Source of the DNA: Hydractinia symbiolongicarpus
Taxonomy: Eukaryota; Cnidaria; Hydrozoa; Anthoathecata; Hydractiniidae
NCBI RefSeq assembly: GCF_029227915.1
Contig: NC_079875.1
Span: forward strand, 41,995,201 to 42,059,200
DNA length: 64,000 bases
Direction of reading: 5' to 3'
The translations under genes and the position numbers were made by a program. Under the pieces are notes generated by a model, which was not told the origin of the DNA, made no database searches, and saw nothing but the letters and a program-made list of their open reading frames with translations. Below, one piece after another: positions 13,012 to 26,519 of the stretch. How positions within the stretch are numbered: position 1 is the stretch's first letter; the number at the start of each line of letters is the position of its first letter.

Positions 13012-16000
13012 GTATAGTCAAAAGTATACAAAAAAAGTACCCAGGGAGTAAACTCATTTCTCGAACGATTTTTTAAATTATTTTTTCACCACTAAAACGC
13101 ATGAGACTTGTAGTTTTCAAAAGTGTTTTCGTTTTTGATGAGACGCTGAATAAAAGAAGTTTAATCGACGGCAAACGAAAACCCGCGATTTCCCGTAAAT
13201 CCCGGGCTTGGCCCGTATAGTTGAATGTATCTAAGGAAAGTACCCAGGGAGTAAACTGTTTTCCCGAACGATTTTTCAAATTATTTCTGCACCACTAGAA
13301 CGAATGAGACTTGTAGTTTTCAAAAATGTTTTCATTTTTAATGAGACGCTTAATGAAAGAGGATTAATCGCCGGCAAATGAAAACCCGCGATTTCCTGTC
13401 AATCCCGGACTTGTCCCGTATAGTCGAATGTATACAAAGAAAGTACCCTGTGAGTAAACTCATTTGCAGAACGATTTTTTAAATTATCTTTTCACCACTA
13501 CAACGCATGAGACTTGTAGTTTTCAAAAATGTTTTCATTTTTGATGAGACGCTGAATAAAAGAATTTTAATCGCCGGCAAACGGAAACCCGCGATTTCCC
13601 GTAAATCCCGGACTCGGACCGTATAGTCAAAAGTATACAAAGAACGTACCCAGGGAATAAACTCATTTCTCGAACGATTTTTTAAATTATTTTTTCACCA
13701 CTAAAACGCATGAGACTTGTAGTTTTCAAAAATGTTTTCATTTTTGATGGGACGCTGAATAAAAGAAGTTTAATCGCTGACAAACAAAAACCCGCGATTT
13801 CCCGTAATTCCTGGACTCGGCCCGTATAGTGTAAAGTATACAAAGAAAGTACCCAGGAAGTAAACTCATTTCCAGAACGATTTTTTAAATTATTTTTTCA
13901 CCACTAAAACGCATGAGACTTGTAGTTTTCAAAAATGTTTTCATTTTTATGAGACGCTGAATAAAAGAATTTTAATCGCCGGCAAACGGAAACCTGCGAT
14001 TTCCCGTAAATCCCGGTCTCGGACCGTATAGTCAAAAGTATACAAAGAACGTACCCAGGGAGTAAACTCATTTCTCGAACGATTTTTTAAATTATTTTTT
14101 CACCACTAAAACGCATAAGACTTGTAGTTTTCAAAAATGTTTTCATTTTTGATGGGACGCTGAATAAAAGAAGTTTAATCGCTGGCAAACGAAAACCCGC
14201 GATTTCCCGTAAATCCCGGACTCGGCCCGTATAGTCAAAAGTATACAAAGAAAGTACCCAGGAAGTAAACTCATTTCCCGAACGATTTTTTAAATTATTT
14301 TTTCACCACTAAATCGCATGAGACTTGTAGTTTTCAAAAATGTTTTCATTTTTGATGAGACGCTGAATAAAAGAACTTTAATCGCCGGCAAACGGAAACC
14401 TGCGATTTCCCGTAAATCCCGGACTCAGCCCGTATAGTCAAAAGTATACAAAGAAAGTACCCACGGAGTAAACTCATTTCCTGAACGATGTTTTAAATTA
14501 TTATTTCACCACTAAATCCCATGAGACTTGCAGTTTTTAAAAATGTTTTCATTTTTGATGAGACGCTGAATAAAAGAAGTTTAATCACCGGCAAACAAAA
14601 GCCCGCGATTTCCCGTAAATCCCGGACTCGGACCGTATAGTCAAAAGTATACAAAGAACGTACCCAGGGAGCAAACTCTTTCTCGAACGATTTTTTAAAT
14701 TATTTTTTCACCACTAAAACGCATGAGACTTGTAGTTTTCAAAAATGTTTTCATTTTTGATGGGACGCTGAATAAAAGAAGTTTAATCGCTGGCAAACGA
14801 AAACCCGCGATTTCCCGTAAATCCTGGACTCGGCCCGTATAGTCAAAAGTATACAAGGAAAGTACCCAGGAAGTAAACTCATTTCCCGAACGATTTTTTA
14901 AATTATTTTTTCATCACTAAAACGCATGAGACTTGTAGTTTTCAAAAATGTTTTCATTTTTGATGAGACGCTTAATGAAAGAGGTTTAATCGCCGGCAAA
15001 CGAAAACCCGCGATTTCCCGTAAATTCCGGACACGGCCCGTATAGTCAAAAGTATACAAAGAAAGTACCCAGAGAGTAAACTCATTTCCCGAACGATTTT
15101 TTAAATTATTTTTTCACCACTAAAACGCATGAGACTTGTAGTTTTCAAAAATGTTTTCATTTTTGATGAGACGCTTAATGAAAGAGGTTTAATCGCCGGC
15201 AAACGAAAACCCGCGATTTCCCGTAAATCCCGTGCTTGGCCCGTATAGTCGAATGTATACAAGGAAAGCACCCCGGGAGTAACTCATTTCCCGAACGATT
15301 TTTTAAATTATTTTTTCACCACTAAAACGCATGAGACTTGTAGGTTTCAAAAATGTTTTCATTTTTGATGAGACGCTTAATGAAAGAGGTTTAATCGCCG
15401 GCAAACGAAAACCCGGGATTTCCCGTAAATCCCGGGCTTGGCCCGTATAGTCGAATGTATACAAAGAAAGTACCCGGTGAGTAAACTCATTTCCAGAACG
15501 ATTTTTTAAATTATTTTTTCACCACTAAAACGCATAAGACTTGTAGTTTTCAAAAATGTTTTCATTTTTGATGAGACGCTGAATAAAAGAAGTTTAATCG
15601 CCGGCAAACGAAAACCCGCGATTTCCCGTAAATCCCGGACTCGGCCCGTATAGTCAAAAGTATACAAAGAAAGTACCCAAGGAGTAAACTCATTTCCCGA
15701 ACGATTTTTTAAATTATTTTTTCACCACTAAAACGCATGAGACTTGTAGTTTTCAAAAATGTTTTCATTTTTGATGGGACGCTGAATGAAAGAAGTTTAA
15801 TCGCTGGCAAACGAAAACCCGCGATTTCCCGTAAATTCCGGACTCGGCCCGTATAGTCAAAAGTATACAAAGAAAGTACCCAGAGAGTAAACTCATTTCC
15901 CCAACAATTTTTTAAATTATTTTTTCACCACTAAAACGTATGAGACTTGTAGTTTTCAAAAATGTTTTCATTTTTGATGAGACGCTTAATGAAAGAGGTT

Positions 16001-16458
16001 TAATCGCCGGCAAACGAAAACCCGCGATTTCCCGTAAATCCCGGGCTTGGCCCGTATAGTCGAATGTATACAAAGAAAGTACTCAGGGAGTAACTCATTT
16101 CCCGAACGATTTTTTAAATTATTTTTTCACCACTAAAACGCATGAGACTTGTAGGTTTCAAAAATGTTTTCATTTTTGATGAGACGCTTAATGAAAGAGG
16201 TTTAATCGCCGGCAAACGAAAACCCGCGATTTCCCGTAAATCCCGGGCTTGGCCCGTATAGTCGAATGTATACAAAGAAAGTACCCTGTCAGTAAACTCA
16301 TTTTCAGAACGATTTTTTAAATTATTTTTTCACCACTAAAACGCATATGACTTGTAGTTTTCAAAAACGTTTTCATTTTTGATGAGACGCTGAATAAAAG
16401 AAGTTTAATCGCCGGCAAACGAAAACCCGCTATTTCCCGTAAATCCCGGACTCGGCCC

Positions 16459-16580
16459 GTATAGTCAAAAGTATATAAAGAAAGTAAAATGTTTTCATTT
16501 TTGATGAGACGCTTAATGAAAGAGGTTTAATAGCCGGAAAACGAAAACCTGCGATTTCCCGTAAATCCCGGGCTTGGCCC
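16459..16580 (+). repeat. 122-bp truncated monomer 3
   Basis: It has the same junction, with the private change GTATATAAAG before it and TTTAATAGCCGG after it. It is followed by a GTATCGTCG monomer. Confidence 0.9.
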
Positions 16581-17010
16581 GTATCGTCGAATGTATACAA
16601 AGAAAGTACCCAGGGAGTAAACTCATTTTTCGAAAGATTTTTTAAATTATTTTTTCACCACTAAAACGCATGAGATTTGTAGTTTTACAAAAATGTTTTC
16701 ATTTTTGATGAGACGCTGAATAAAAGAAGTTTAATCGCTGGCAAACGAAAACCCGCGATTTCCCGTAAATCCCGGACTCGGCTCGTATAGTCAAAAGTAT
16801 ACAAAAAAAGTACCCAGGGAGTAAACTCATTTCTCGAACGATTTTTTATATTATTTTTTCACCACTAAAACGCATGAGACTTGTAGTTCTCAAAAATGTT
16901 TTCATTTTTGATGAGACGCTTAATGAAAGAGGTTTAATCGCCGGAAAGCGAAAACCCGCGATTTCCCGTAAATCCCGGGCTTGGCCCGTATCGTCGAATG
17001 TATACAAAGA

Positions 17011-17332
17011 AAGTACCAAGGAAGTAAACTCATTTCCCGAACGATTTTTTAAATTATTTTTTCATCACTAAAACGCATGAGACTTGTAGTTTTCAAAAAT
17101 GTTTTCATTTTTGATGAGACGCTTAATGAAAGAGGTTTAATCGCCGGCAAACGAAAACCCGCGATTTCCCGTAAATCCCGGGCTTGGCCCGTATAGTCGA
17201 ATGTATACAAAGAAAGTACCCTGTGAGTAAACTCATTTCCAGAACGATTTTTTATATTATTTTTTCACCACTAAAACGCATGAGACTTGTAGTTCTCAAA
17301 AATGTTTTCATTTTTGATGAGACGCTGAATAA
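17011..17332 (+). repeat. Linker monomers between the two large blocks
   Basis: One to two monomers lie between the recognisable end of copy 1 and the start of copy 2. The marker ACCAAGGAAG occurs at 17,013 and again at 17,421, so a dimer-sized local duplication may have helped set the boundary. The central monomer has TTTATATTATTTTTTC and GTAGTTCTC, a type that becomes common at 27-31 kb. Confidence 0.55.
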
Positions 17333-18204
17333 AAGAAGTTTAATCGCTGGCAAACGAAAACCCGCGATTTCCCGTAAATCCCGGACTCGGCCCGTATAGT
17401 CAAAAGTATACAAAGAAAGTACCAAGGAAGTAAACTCATTTCCCGAACGATTTTTTAAATTATTTTTTCATCACTAAAACGCATGAGACTTGTAGTTTTC
17501 AAAAATGTTTTCATTTTTGATGAGACGCTTAATGAAAGAGGTTTAATCGCCGGCAAACGAAAACCCGCGATTTCCCGTAAATCCCGTGCATGGCCCGTAT
17601 AGTCAAAAGTATACAAAGAAAGTACCCAGAGAGTAAACTCATTTCCCGAACAATTTTTTAAATTATTTTTTCACCACTAAAACGTATGAGACTTGTAGTT
17701 TTCAAAAATGTTTTCATTTTTGATGAGACGCTTAATGAAAGAGGTTTAATCGCCGGCAAACGAAAACCCGCGATTTCCCGTAAATCCCGGGCTTGGCCCG
17801 TATAGTCGAATGTATACAAAGAAAGTACTCAGGGAAGAACTAATTTCCCGAACGATTTTTTAAATTATTTTTTCACCACTAAAACGCATGAGACTTGTAG
17901 GTTTCAAAAATGTTTTCATTTTTGATGAGACGCTTAATGAAAGAGGTTTAATCGCCGGCAAACGAAAACCCGCGATTTCCCGTAAATCCCGGGCTTGGCC
18001 CGTATAGTCGAATGTATACAAAGAAAGTACCCTGTGAGTAAACTCATTTCCAGAACGATTTTTTAAATTATTTTTTCACCACTAAAACGCATATGACTTG
18101 TAGTTTTCAAAAACGTTTTCATTTTTGATGAGACGCTGAATAAAAGAAGTTTAATCGCCGGCAAACGAAAACCCGCTATTTCCCGTAAATCCCGGACTCG
18201 GCCC

Positions 18205-18326
18205 GTATAGTCAAAAGTATACAAAGAAAGTAAAATGTTTTCATTTTTGATGAGACGCTTAATGAAAGAGGTTTAATCGCCGGAAAACGAAAACCCGCGA
18301 TTTCCCGTAAATTCCGGGCTTGGCCC
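18205..18326 (+). repeat. 122-bp truncated monomer 4
   Basis: This is the counterpart of the copy at 10,538, 7,667 bases downstream. It shares the CCGGAAAACG and AATTCCGGGC changes. Confidence 0.9.
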
Positions 18327-20796
18327 GTATCGTCGAATGTATACAAAGAAAGTACCCAGGGAGTAAACTCATTTTTCGAAAGATTTTTTAAATTATTTTT
18401 TCACCACTAAAACGCATGAGATTTGTAGTTTTACAAAAATGTTTTCATTTTTGATGAGACGCTGAATAAAAGAAGTTTAATCGCCGGCAAACGAAAACCC
18501 GCAATTTCCCGTAAATCCCGGACTCGGCTCGTATAGTCAAAAGTATACAAAAAAAGTACCCAGGGAGTAAACTCATTTCTCGAACGATTTTTTAAATTAT
18601 TTTTTCACCACTAAAACGCATGAGACTTGTAGTTTTCAAAAGTGTTTTCGTTTTTGATGAGACGCTGAATAAAAGAAGTTTAATCGACGGCAAACGAAAA
18701 CCCGCGATTTCCTGTAAATCCCGGGCTTGGCCCGTATAGTTGAATGTATCTAAGGAAAGTACCCAGGGAGTAAACTGATTTCCCGAACGATTTTTCAAAT
18801 TATTTCTGCACCACTAGAACGAATGAGACTTGTAGTTTTCAAAAATGTTTTCATTTTTAATGAGACGCTTAATGAAAGAGGATTAATCGCCGGCAAATGA
18901 AAACCCGCGATTTCCTGTCAATCCCGGACTTGTCCCGTATAGTCAAATGTATACAAAGAAAGTACCCTGTGAGTAAACTCATTTGCAGAACGATTTTTTA
19001 AATTATCTTTTCACCACTACAACGCATGAGACTTGTAGTTTTCAAAAATGTTTTCATTTTTGATGAGACGCTGAATAAAAGAATTTTAATCGCCGGCAAA
19101 CGGAAACCCGCGATTTCCCGTAAATCCCGGACTCGGACCGTATAGTCAAAAGTATACAAAAAACGTACCCAGGGAGTAAACTTATTTCTCGAACGATTTT
19201 TTAAATTATTTTTTCACCACTAAAACGCATGAGACTTGTAGTTTTCAAAAATGTTTTCATTTTTGATGGGACGCTGAATAAAAGAAGTTTAATCGCTGAC
19301 AAACGAAAACCCGCGATTTCCCGTAATTCCTGGACTCGGCCCGTATAGTGTAAAGTATACAAAAAAGTACCCAGGAAGTAAACTCATTTCCAGAACGATT
19401 TTTTAAATTATTTTTTCACCACTAAAACGCATGAGACTTGTAGTTTTCAAAAATGTTTTCATTTTTATGAGACGCTGAATAAAAGAATTTTAATCGCCGG
19501 CAAACGGAAACTTGCGATTTCCCGTAAATCCCGGACTCGGACCGTATAGTCAAAAGTATACAAAGAACGTACCCAGGGAGTAAACTCATTTCTCGAACGT
19601 TTTTTTAAATTATTTTTTCACCACTAAAACGCATAAGACTTGTAGTTTTCAAAAATGTTTTCATTTTTGATGGGACGCTGAATAAAAGAAGTTTAAGCGC
19701 TGGCAAACGAAAACCCGCGATTTCCCGTAAATCCCGGACTCGGCCCGTATAGTCAAAAGTATACAAAGAAAGTACCCAGGAAGTAAACTCATTTCCCGAA
19801 CGATTTTTTAAATTATTTTTTCACCACTAAATCGCATGAGACTTGTAGTTTTCAAAAATGTTTTCATTTTTGATGAGACGCTGAATAAAAGAACTTTAAT
19901 CGCCGGAAAACGGAAACCTGCGATGTCCCGTAAATCCCAGACTCGGCCCGTATAGTCAAAAGTATACAAAGAACGTACCCAGGGAGTAAACTCTTTCTCG
20001 AACGATTTTTTAAATTATTTTTTCACCACTAAAACGCATGAGACTTGTAGTTTTCAAAAATGTTTTCATTTTTGATGGAACCCTGAATAAAAGAAGTTTA
20101 ATCGCTGGCAAACGAAAACCCGCGATTCCCGTAAATCCCGGACTCGGCCCGTATAGTCAAAAGTATAAAAAGAAAGTACCCAGGAAGTAAACTCATTTCC
20201 CGAACGATTTTTTAAATTATTTTTTCATCACTAAAACGCATGAGACTTGTAGTTTTCAAAAATGTTTTCATTTTTGATGAGACGCTTAATGAAAGAGGTT
20301 TAATCGCCGGCAAACGAAAACCCGCGATTTCCCGTAAATCCCGTGCTTGGCCCGTATAGTCGAATGTATACAAAGAAAGTACCCCGGGAGTAACTCATTT
20401 CCCGAACGATTTTTTAAATTATTTTTTCACCACTAAAACGCATGAGACTTGTACTTTTCAAAAATGTTTTCATTTTTGATGGGACGCTGAATAAAAGACG
20501 TTTAATCGCTGGCAAACGAAAACCCGCATTTTCCCGTAAATTCCGGACTCGGCCCGTATAGTCAAAAGTATATAAAGAAAGTACCCAGAGAGTAAACTCA
20601 TTTCCCGAACGATTTTTTAAATTATTTTTTCACCACTAAAACGCATGAGACTTGTAGTTTTCAAAAATGTTTTCATTTTTGATGAGACGCTTAATGAAAG
20701 AGGTTTAATCGCCGGCAAACGAAAACCCGCGATTTCCCGTAAATCCCGAGCTTGGCCCGTATAGTCGAATGTATACAAAGAAAGTACTCAGGGAAG

Positions 20797-21730
20797 AACT
20801 CATTTCTCGAACGATTTTTTAAATTATTTTTTCACCACTAAAACGCATGAGACTTGTAGGTTTCAAAAATGTTTTCATTTTTGATGAGACGCCTAATGAA
20901 AGAGGTTTATTCGCCGGCAAACGAAAACCCGCTATTTCCCGTAAATCCCGGACTCGGCCCGTATAGTCAAAAGTATACAAAGAAAGTAAAATGTTTTCAT
21001 TTTTGATGAGACGCTTAATGAAAGAGGTTTAATCGCCGGCAAACGAAAACCCGCGATTTCCCGTAAATCCCGGACTCGGCTCGTATAGTCAAAAGTATAC
21101 AAAAAAAGTACCCAGGGAGTAAACTCATTTCTCGAACGATTTTTTAAATTATTTTTTCACCACTAAAACGCATGAGACTTGTAGTTTTCAAAAGTGTTTT
21201 CGTTTTTGATGAGACGCTGAATAAAAGAAGTTTAATCGACGGCAAACGAAAACCCGCGATTTCCTGTAAATCCCGGGCTTGGCCCGTATAGTTGAATGTA
21301 TCTAAGGAAAGTACCCAGGGAGTAAACTGATTTCCCGAACGATTTTTCAAATTATTTCTGCACCACTAGAACGAATGAGACTTGTAGTTTTCAAAAATGT
21401 TTTCATTTTTAATGAGACGCTTAATGAAAGAGGATTAATCGCCGGCAAATGAAAACCCGCGATTTCCTGTCAATCCCGGACTTGTCCCGTATAGTCGAAT
21501 GTATACAAAGAAAGTACCCTGTGAGTAAACTCATTTGCAGAACGATTTTTTAAATTATCTTTTCACCACTACAACGCATGAGACTTGTAGTTTTCAAAAA
21601 TGTTTTCATTTTTGATGAGACGCTGAATAAAAGAATTTTAATCGCCGGCAAACGGAAACCCGCGATTTCCCGTAAATCCCGGACTCGGACCGTATAGTCA
21701 AAAGTATACAAAGAACGTACCCAGGGAATA
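20797..21730 (+). repeat. 934-bp nested duplication, copy 1
   Basis: The unit runs from a TTCTCGAA monomer through TAGGTTTC with GCCTAATGAAAG and GGTTTATTCG, a 122-bp truncated monomer, the AAGTGTTTTCG monomer and a type C monomer. Its length is not a multiple of 203 because it contains the truncated monomer (4 x 203 + 122 = 934). Confidence 0.85.
20961..21082 (+). repeat. 122-bp truncated monomer 5
   Basis: This is the counterpart of the copy at 12,890, with the GGCTCG tail. It lies inside copy 1 of the 934-bp duplication. Confidence 0.9.
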
Positions 21731-22664
21731 AACTCATTTCTCGAACGATTTTTTAAATTATTTTTTCACCACTAAAACGCATGAGACTTGTAGGTTTCAA
21801 AAATGTTTTCATTTTTGATGAGACGCCTAATGAAAGAGGTTTATTCGCCGGCAAACGAAAACCCGCTATTTCCCGTAAATCCCGGACTCGGCCCGTATAG
21901 TCAAAAGTATACAAAGAAAGTAAAATGTTTTCATTTTTGATGAGACGCTTAATGAAAGAGGTTTAATCGCCGGCAAACGAAAACCCGCGATTTCCCGTAA
22001 ATCCCGGACTCGGCTCGTATAGTCAAAAGTATACAAAAAAAGTACCCAGGGAGTAAACTCATTTCTCGAACGATTTTTTAAATTATTTTTTCACCACTAA
22101 AACGCATGAGACTTGTAGTTTTCAAAAGTGTTTTCGTTTTTGATGAGACGCTGAATAAAAGAAGTTTAATCGACGGCAAACGAAAACCCGCGATTTCCCG
22201 TAAATCCCGGGCTTGGCCCGTATAGTTGAATGTATCTAAGGAAAGTACCCAGGGAGTAAACTGATTTCCCGAACGATTTTTCAAATTATTTCTGCACCAC
22301 TAGAACGAATGAGACTTGTAGTTTTCAAAAATGTTTTCATTTTTAATGAGACGCTTAATGAAAGAGGATTAATCGCCGGCAAATGAAAACCCGCGATTTC
22401 CTGTCAATCCCGGACTTGTGCCGTATAGTCGAATGTATACAAAGAAAGTACCCTGTGAGTAAACTCATTTGCAGAACGATTTTTTAAATTATCTTTTCAC
22501 CACTACAACGCATGAGACTTGTAGTTTTCAAAAATGTTTTCATTTTTGATGAGACGCTGAATAAAAGAATTTTAATCGCCGGCAAACGGAAACCCGCGAT
22601 TTCCCGTAAATCCCGGACTCGGACCGTATAGTCAAAAGTATACAAAGAACGTACCCAGGGAATA
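21731..22664 (+). repeat. 934-bp nested duplication, copy 2
   Basis: This is the tandem partner of 20,797-21,730. I saw only isolated differences (CTTGTGCCG for CTTGTCCCG; CCCGTAAATCCCGG for CCTGTAAATCCCGG near 22,200). Copy 1 of the large block has no such tandem pair at the matching place, so the duplication post-dates the large-block duplication, or copy 1 has lost it. Confidence 0.85.
21895..22016 (+). repeat. 122-bp truncated monomer 6
   Basis: It lies 934 bases after the previous truncated monomer, inside copy 2 of the 934-bp duplication. Confidence 0.9.
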
Positions 22665-23089
22665 AACTCATTTCTCGAACGATTTTTTAAATTATTTTTT
22701 CACCACTAAAACGCATGAGACTTGTAGTTTTCAAAAATGTTTTCATTTTTGATGGGACGCTGAATAAAAGAAGTTTAATCGCTGACAAACGAAAACCCGC
22801 GATTTCCCGTAATTCCTGGACTCGGCCCGTATAGTGTAAAGTATACAAAGAAAGTACCCAGGAAGTAAACTCATTTCCAGAACGATTTTTTAAAGTATTT
22901 TTTCACCACTAAAACGCATGAGACTTGTAGTTTTCAAAAATGTTTTCATTTTTATGAGACGCTGAATAAAAGAATTTTAATCGCCGGCAAACGGAAACCT
23001 GCGATTTCCCGTAAATCCCGGTCTCGGACCGTATAGTCAAAAGTATACAAAGAACGTACCCAGGGAGTAAACTCATTTCTCGAACGATT

Positions 23090-24508
23090 TTTTAAATTAT
23101 TTTTTCACCACTAAAACGCATAAGACTTGTAGTTTTTAAAAATGTTTTCATTTTTGATGGGACGCTGAATAAAAGAAGTTTAATCGCTGGCAAACGAAAA
23201 CCCGCGATTTCCCGTAAATCCCGGACTCGGCCCGTATAGTCAAAAGTATACAAAGAAAGTACCCAGGAAGTAAACTCATTTCCCGAACGATTTTTTAAAT
23301 TATTTTTTCACCACTAAATCGCATGAGACTTGTAGTTTTCAAAAATGTTTTCATTTTTGATGAGACGCTGAATAAAAGAACTTTAATCGCCGGCAAACGG
23401 AAACCTGCGATTTCCCGTAAATCCCGGACTCGGCCCGTATAGTCAAAAGTATACAAAGAAAGTACCCACGGAGTAAACTCATTTCCTGAACGATGTTTTA
23501 AATTATTATTTCACCACTAAATCCCATGAGACTTGCAGTTTTTAAAAATGTTTTCATTTTTGATGAGACGCTGAATAAAAGAAGTTTAATCGCCGGCAAA
23601 CAAAAACCCGCGATTTCCCGTAAATCCCGGACTCGGACCGTATAGTCAAAAGTATACAAAGAACGTACCCAGGGAGTAAACTCTTTCTCGAACGATTTTT
23701 TAAATTATTTTTTCACCACTAAAACGCATGAGACTTGTAGTTTTCAAAAATGTTTTCATTTTTGATGGGACGCTGAATAAAAGAAGTTTAATCGCTGGCA
23801 AACGAAAACCCGCGATTTCCCGTAAATCCTGGACTCGGCCCGTATAGTCAAAAGTATACAAAGAAAGTACCCAGGAAGTAAACTCATTTCCCGAACGATT
23901 TTTTAAATTATTTTTTCATCACTAAAACGCATGAGACTTGTAGTTTTCAAAAATGTTTTCATTTTTGATGAGACGCTTAATGAAAGAGGTTTAATCGCCG
24001 GCAAACGAAAACCCGCGATTTCCCGTAAATTCCGGACACGGCCCCTATAGTCAAAAGTATACAAAGAAAGTACCCAGAGAGTAAACTCATTTCCCGAACG
24101 ATTTTTTAAATTATTTTTTCACCACTAAAACGCATGAGACTTGTAGTTTTCAAAAATGTTTTCATTTTTGATGAGACGCTTAATGAAAGAGGTTTAATCG
24201 CCGGCAAACGAAAACCCGCGATTTCCCGTAAATCCCGTGCTTGGCCCGTATAGTCGAATGTATACAAGGAAAGTACCCCGGGAGTAACTCATTTCCCGAA
24301 CGATTTTTTAAATTATTTTTTCACCACTAAAACGCATGAGACTTGTAGGTTTCAAAAATGTTTTCATTTTTGATGAGACGCTTAATGAAAGAGGTTTAAT
24401 CGCCGGCAAACGAAAACCCGCGATTTCCCGTAAATCCCGGGCTTGGCCCGTATAGTCGAATGTATACAAAGAAAGTACCCGGTGAGTAAACTCATTTCCA
24501 GAACGATT
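23090..24508 (+). repeat. 1,419-bp heptamer duplication, copy 1
   Basis: Seven monomers are marked by GTAGTTTTTAAAAATG (23,129), CCCACGGAG (23,464), CTAAATCCCATGAGACTTGC (23,517), the one-off GGCCCCTATAG (24,040) and CCCCGGGAGTAACTC. All recur exactly 1,419 bases on. Confidence 0.85.
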
Positions 24509-25965
24509 TTTTAAATTATTTTTTCACCACTAAAACGCATAAGACTTGTAGTTTTTAAAAATGTTTTCATTTTTGATGGGACGCTGAATAAAAGAAGTTT
24601 AATCGCTGGCAAACGAAAACCCGCGATTTCCCGTAAATCCCGGACTCGGCCCGTATAGTCAAAAGTATACAAAGAAAGTACCCAGGAAGTAAACTCATTT
24701 CCCGAACGATTTTTTAAATTATTTTTTCACCACTAAATCGCATGAGACTTGTAGTTTTCAAAAATGTTTTCATTTTTGATGAGACGCTGAATAAAAGAAC
24801 TTTAATCGCCGGCAAACGGAAACCTGCGATTTCCCGTAAATCCCGGACTCGGCCCGTATAGTCAAAAGTATACAAAGAAAGTACCCACGGAGTAAACTCA
24901 TTTCCTGAACGATGTTTTAAATTATTATTTCACCACTAAATCCCATGAGACTTGCAGTTTTTAAAAATGTTTTCATTTTTGATGAGACGCTGAATAAAAG
25001 AAGTTTAATCGCCGGCAAACAAAAACCCGCGATTTCCCGTAAATCCCGGACTCGGACCGTATAGTCAAAAGTATACAAAGAACGTACCCAGGGAGTAAAC
25101 TCTTTCTCGAACGATTTTTTAAATTATTTTTTCACCACTAAAACGCATGAGACTTGTAGTTTTCAAAAATGTTTTCATTTTTGATGGGACGCTGAATAAA
25201 AGAAGTTTAATCGCTGGCAAACGAAAACCCGCGATTTCCCGTAAATCCTGGACTCGGCCCGTATAGTCAAAAGTATACAAAGAAAGTACCCAGGAAGTAA
25301 ACTCATTTCCCGAACGATTTTTTAAATTATTTTTTCATCACTAAAACGCATGAGACTTGTAGTTTTCAAAAATGTTTTCATTTTTGATGAGACGCTTAAT
25401 GAAAGAGGTTTAATCGCCGGCAAACGAAAACCCGCGATTTCCCGTAAATTCCGGACACGGCCCCTATAGTCAAAAGTATACAAAGAAAGTACCCAGAGAG
25501 TAAACTCATTTCCCGAACGATTTTTTAAATTATTTTTTCACCACTAAAACGCATGAGACTTGTAGTTTTCAAAAATGTTTTCATTTTTGATGAGACGCTT
25601 AATGAAAGAGGTTTAATCGCCGGCAAACGAAAACCCGCGATTTCCCGTAAATCCCGTGCTTGGCCCGTATAGTCGAATGTATACAAGGAAAGTACCCCGG
25701 GAGTAACTCATTTCCCGAACGATTTTTTAAATTATTTTTTCACCACTAAAACGCATGAGACTTGTAGGTTTCAAAAATGTTTTCATTTTTGATGAGACGC
25801 TTAATGAAAGAGGTTTAATCGCCGGCAAACGAAAACCCGCGATTTCCCGTAAATCCCGGGCTTGGCCCGTATAGTCGAATGTATACAAAGAAAGTACCCG
25901 GTGAGTAAACTCATTTCCAGAACGATTTTTTAAATTATTTTTTCACCACTAAAACGCATAAGACT
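24509..25965 (+). repeat. 1,419-bp heptamer duplication, copy 2
   Basis: This is the tandem partner of 23,090-24,508. The match ends near 25,970, where GTAGTTTTC replaces GTAGTTTTT and CTGACCAAAAG appears. Copy 1 of the large block has a single version of this heptamer (about 14.1-15.5 kb), which supports a late origin. Confidence 0.85.
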
Positions 25966-26519
25966 TGTAGTTTTCAAAAATGTTTTCATTTTTGATGAGA
26001 CGCTGACCAAAAGAAGTTTAATCGCCGGCAAACGAAAACCCGCGATTTCCCGTAAATCCCGGACTCGGCCCGTATAGTCAAAAGTATACAAAGAAAGTAC
26101 CCAAGGAGTAAACTCATTTCCCGAACGATTTTTTAAATTATTTTTTCACCACTAAAACGCATGAGACTTGTAGTTTTCAAAAATGTTTTCATTTTTGATG
26201 GGACGCTGAATGAAAGAAGTTTAATCGCTGGCAAACGAAAACCCGCGATTTCCCGTAAATTCCGGACTCGGCCCGTATAGTCAAAAGTATACAAATAAAG
26301 TACCCAGAGAGTAAACTCATTTCCCCAACAATTTTTTAAATTATTTTTTCACCACTAAAACGTATGAGACTTGTAGTTTTCAAAAATGTTTTCATTTTTG
26401 ATGAGACGCTTAATGAAAGAGGTTTAATCGCCGGCAAACGAAAACCCGCGATTTCCCGTAAATCCCGGGCTTGGCCCGTATAGTCGAATGTATACAAAGA
26501 AAGTACTCAGGGAGTAACT

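Larger units (their letters stand above)
9861..17010 (+). repeat. Large higher-order block, copy 1 (~7.1 kb)
   Basis: This region matches 17.33-27.43 kb in order and in private variants. Its 5' part (10.2-12.9 kb) aligns at an offset of 7,667 bases and its middle (13.07-14.5 kb) at 9,005. Its 3' part (15.6-17.0 kb) aligns at 10,424. The jumps are whole monomers or the nested duplications of copy 2. Markers include CGTGCATGG (10,120), CGCATATGACTTG (10,421), 122-bp truncated monomers, GTAGTTTTACAAAAATG (10,757), AAGTGTTTTCG (10,975) and GTATCTAAGG. It holds no gene. Confidence 0.8.

Noticed and set aside
16874-17071. Switch of open frames to the plus strand at 16.9-17.4 and 27-34.7 kb as a possible second inversion
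   Set aside because: All landmarks stay in forward orientation here; only substitutions typical of the TTAATGAAAG class open a plus-strand frame.
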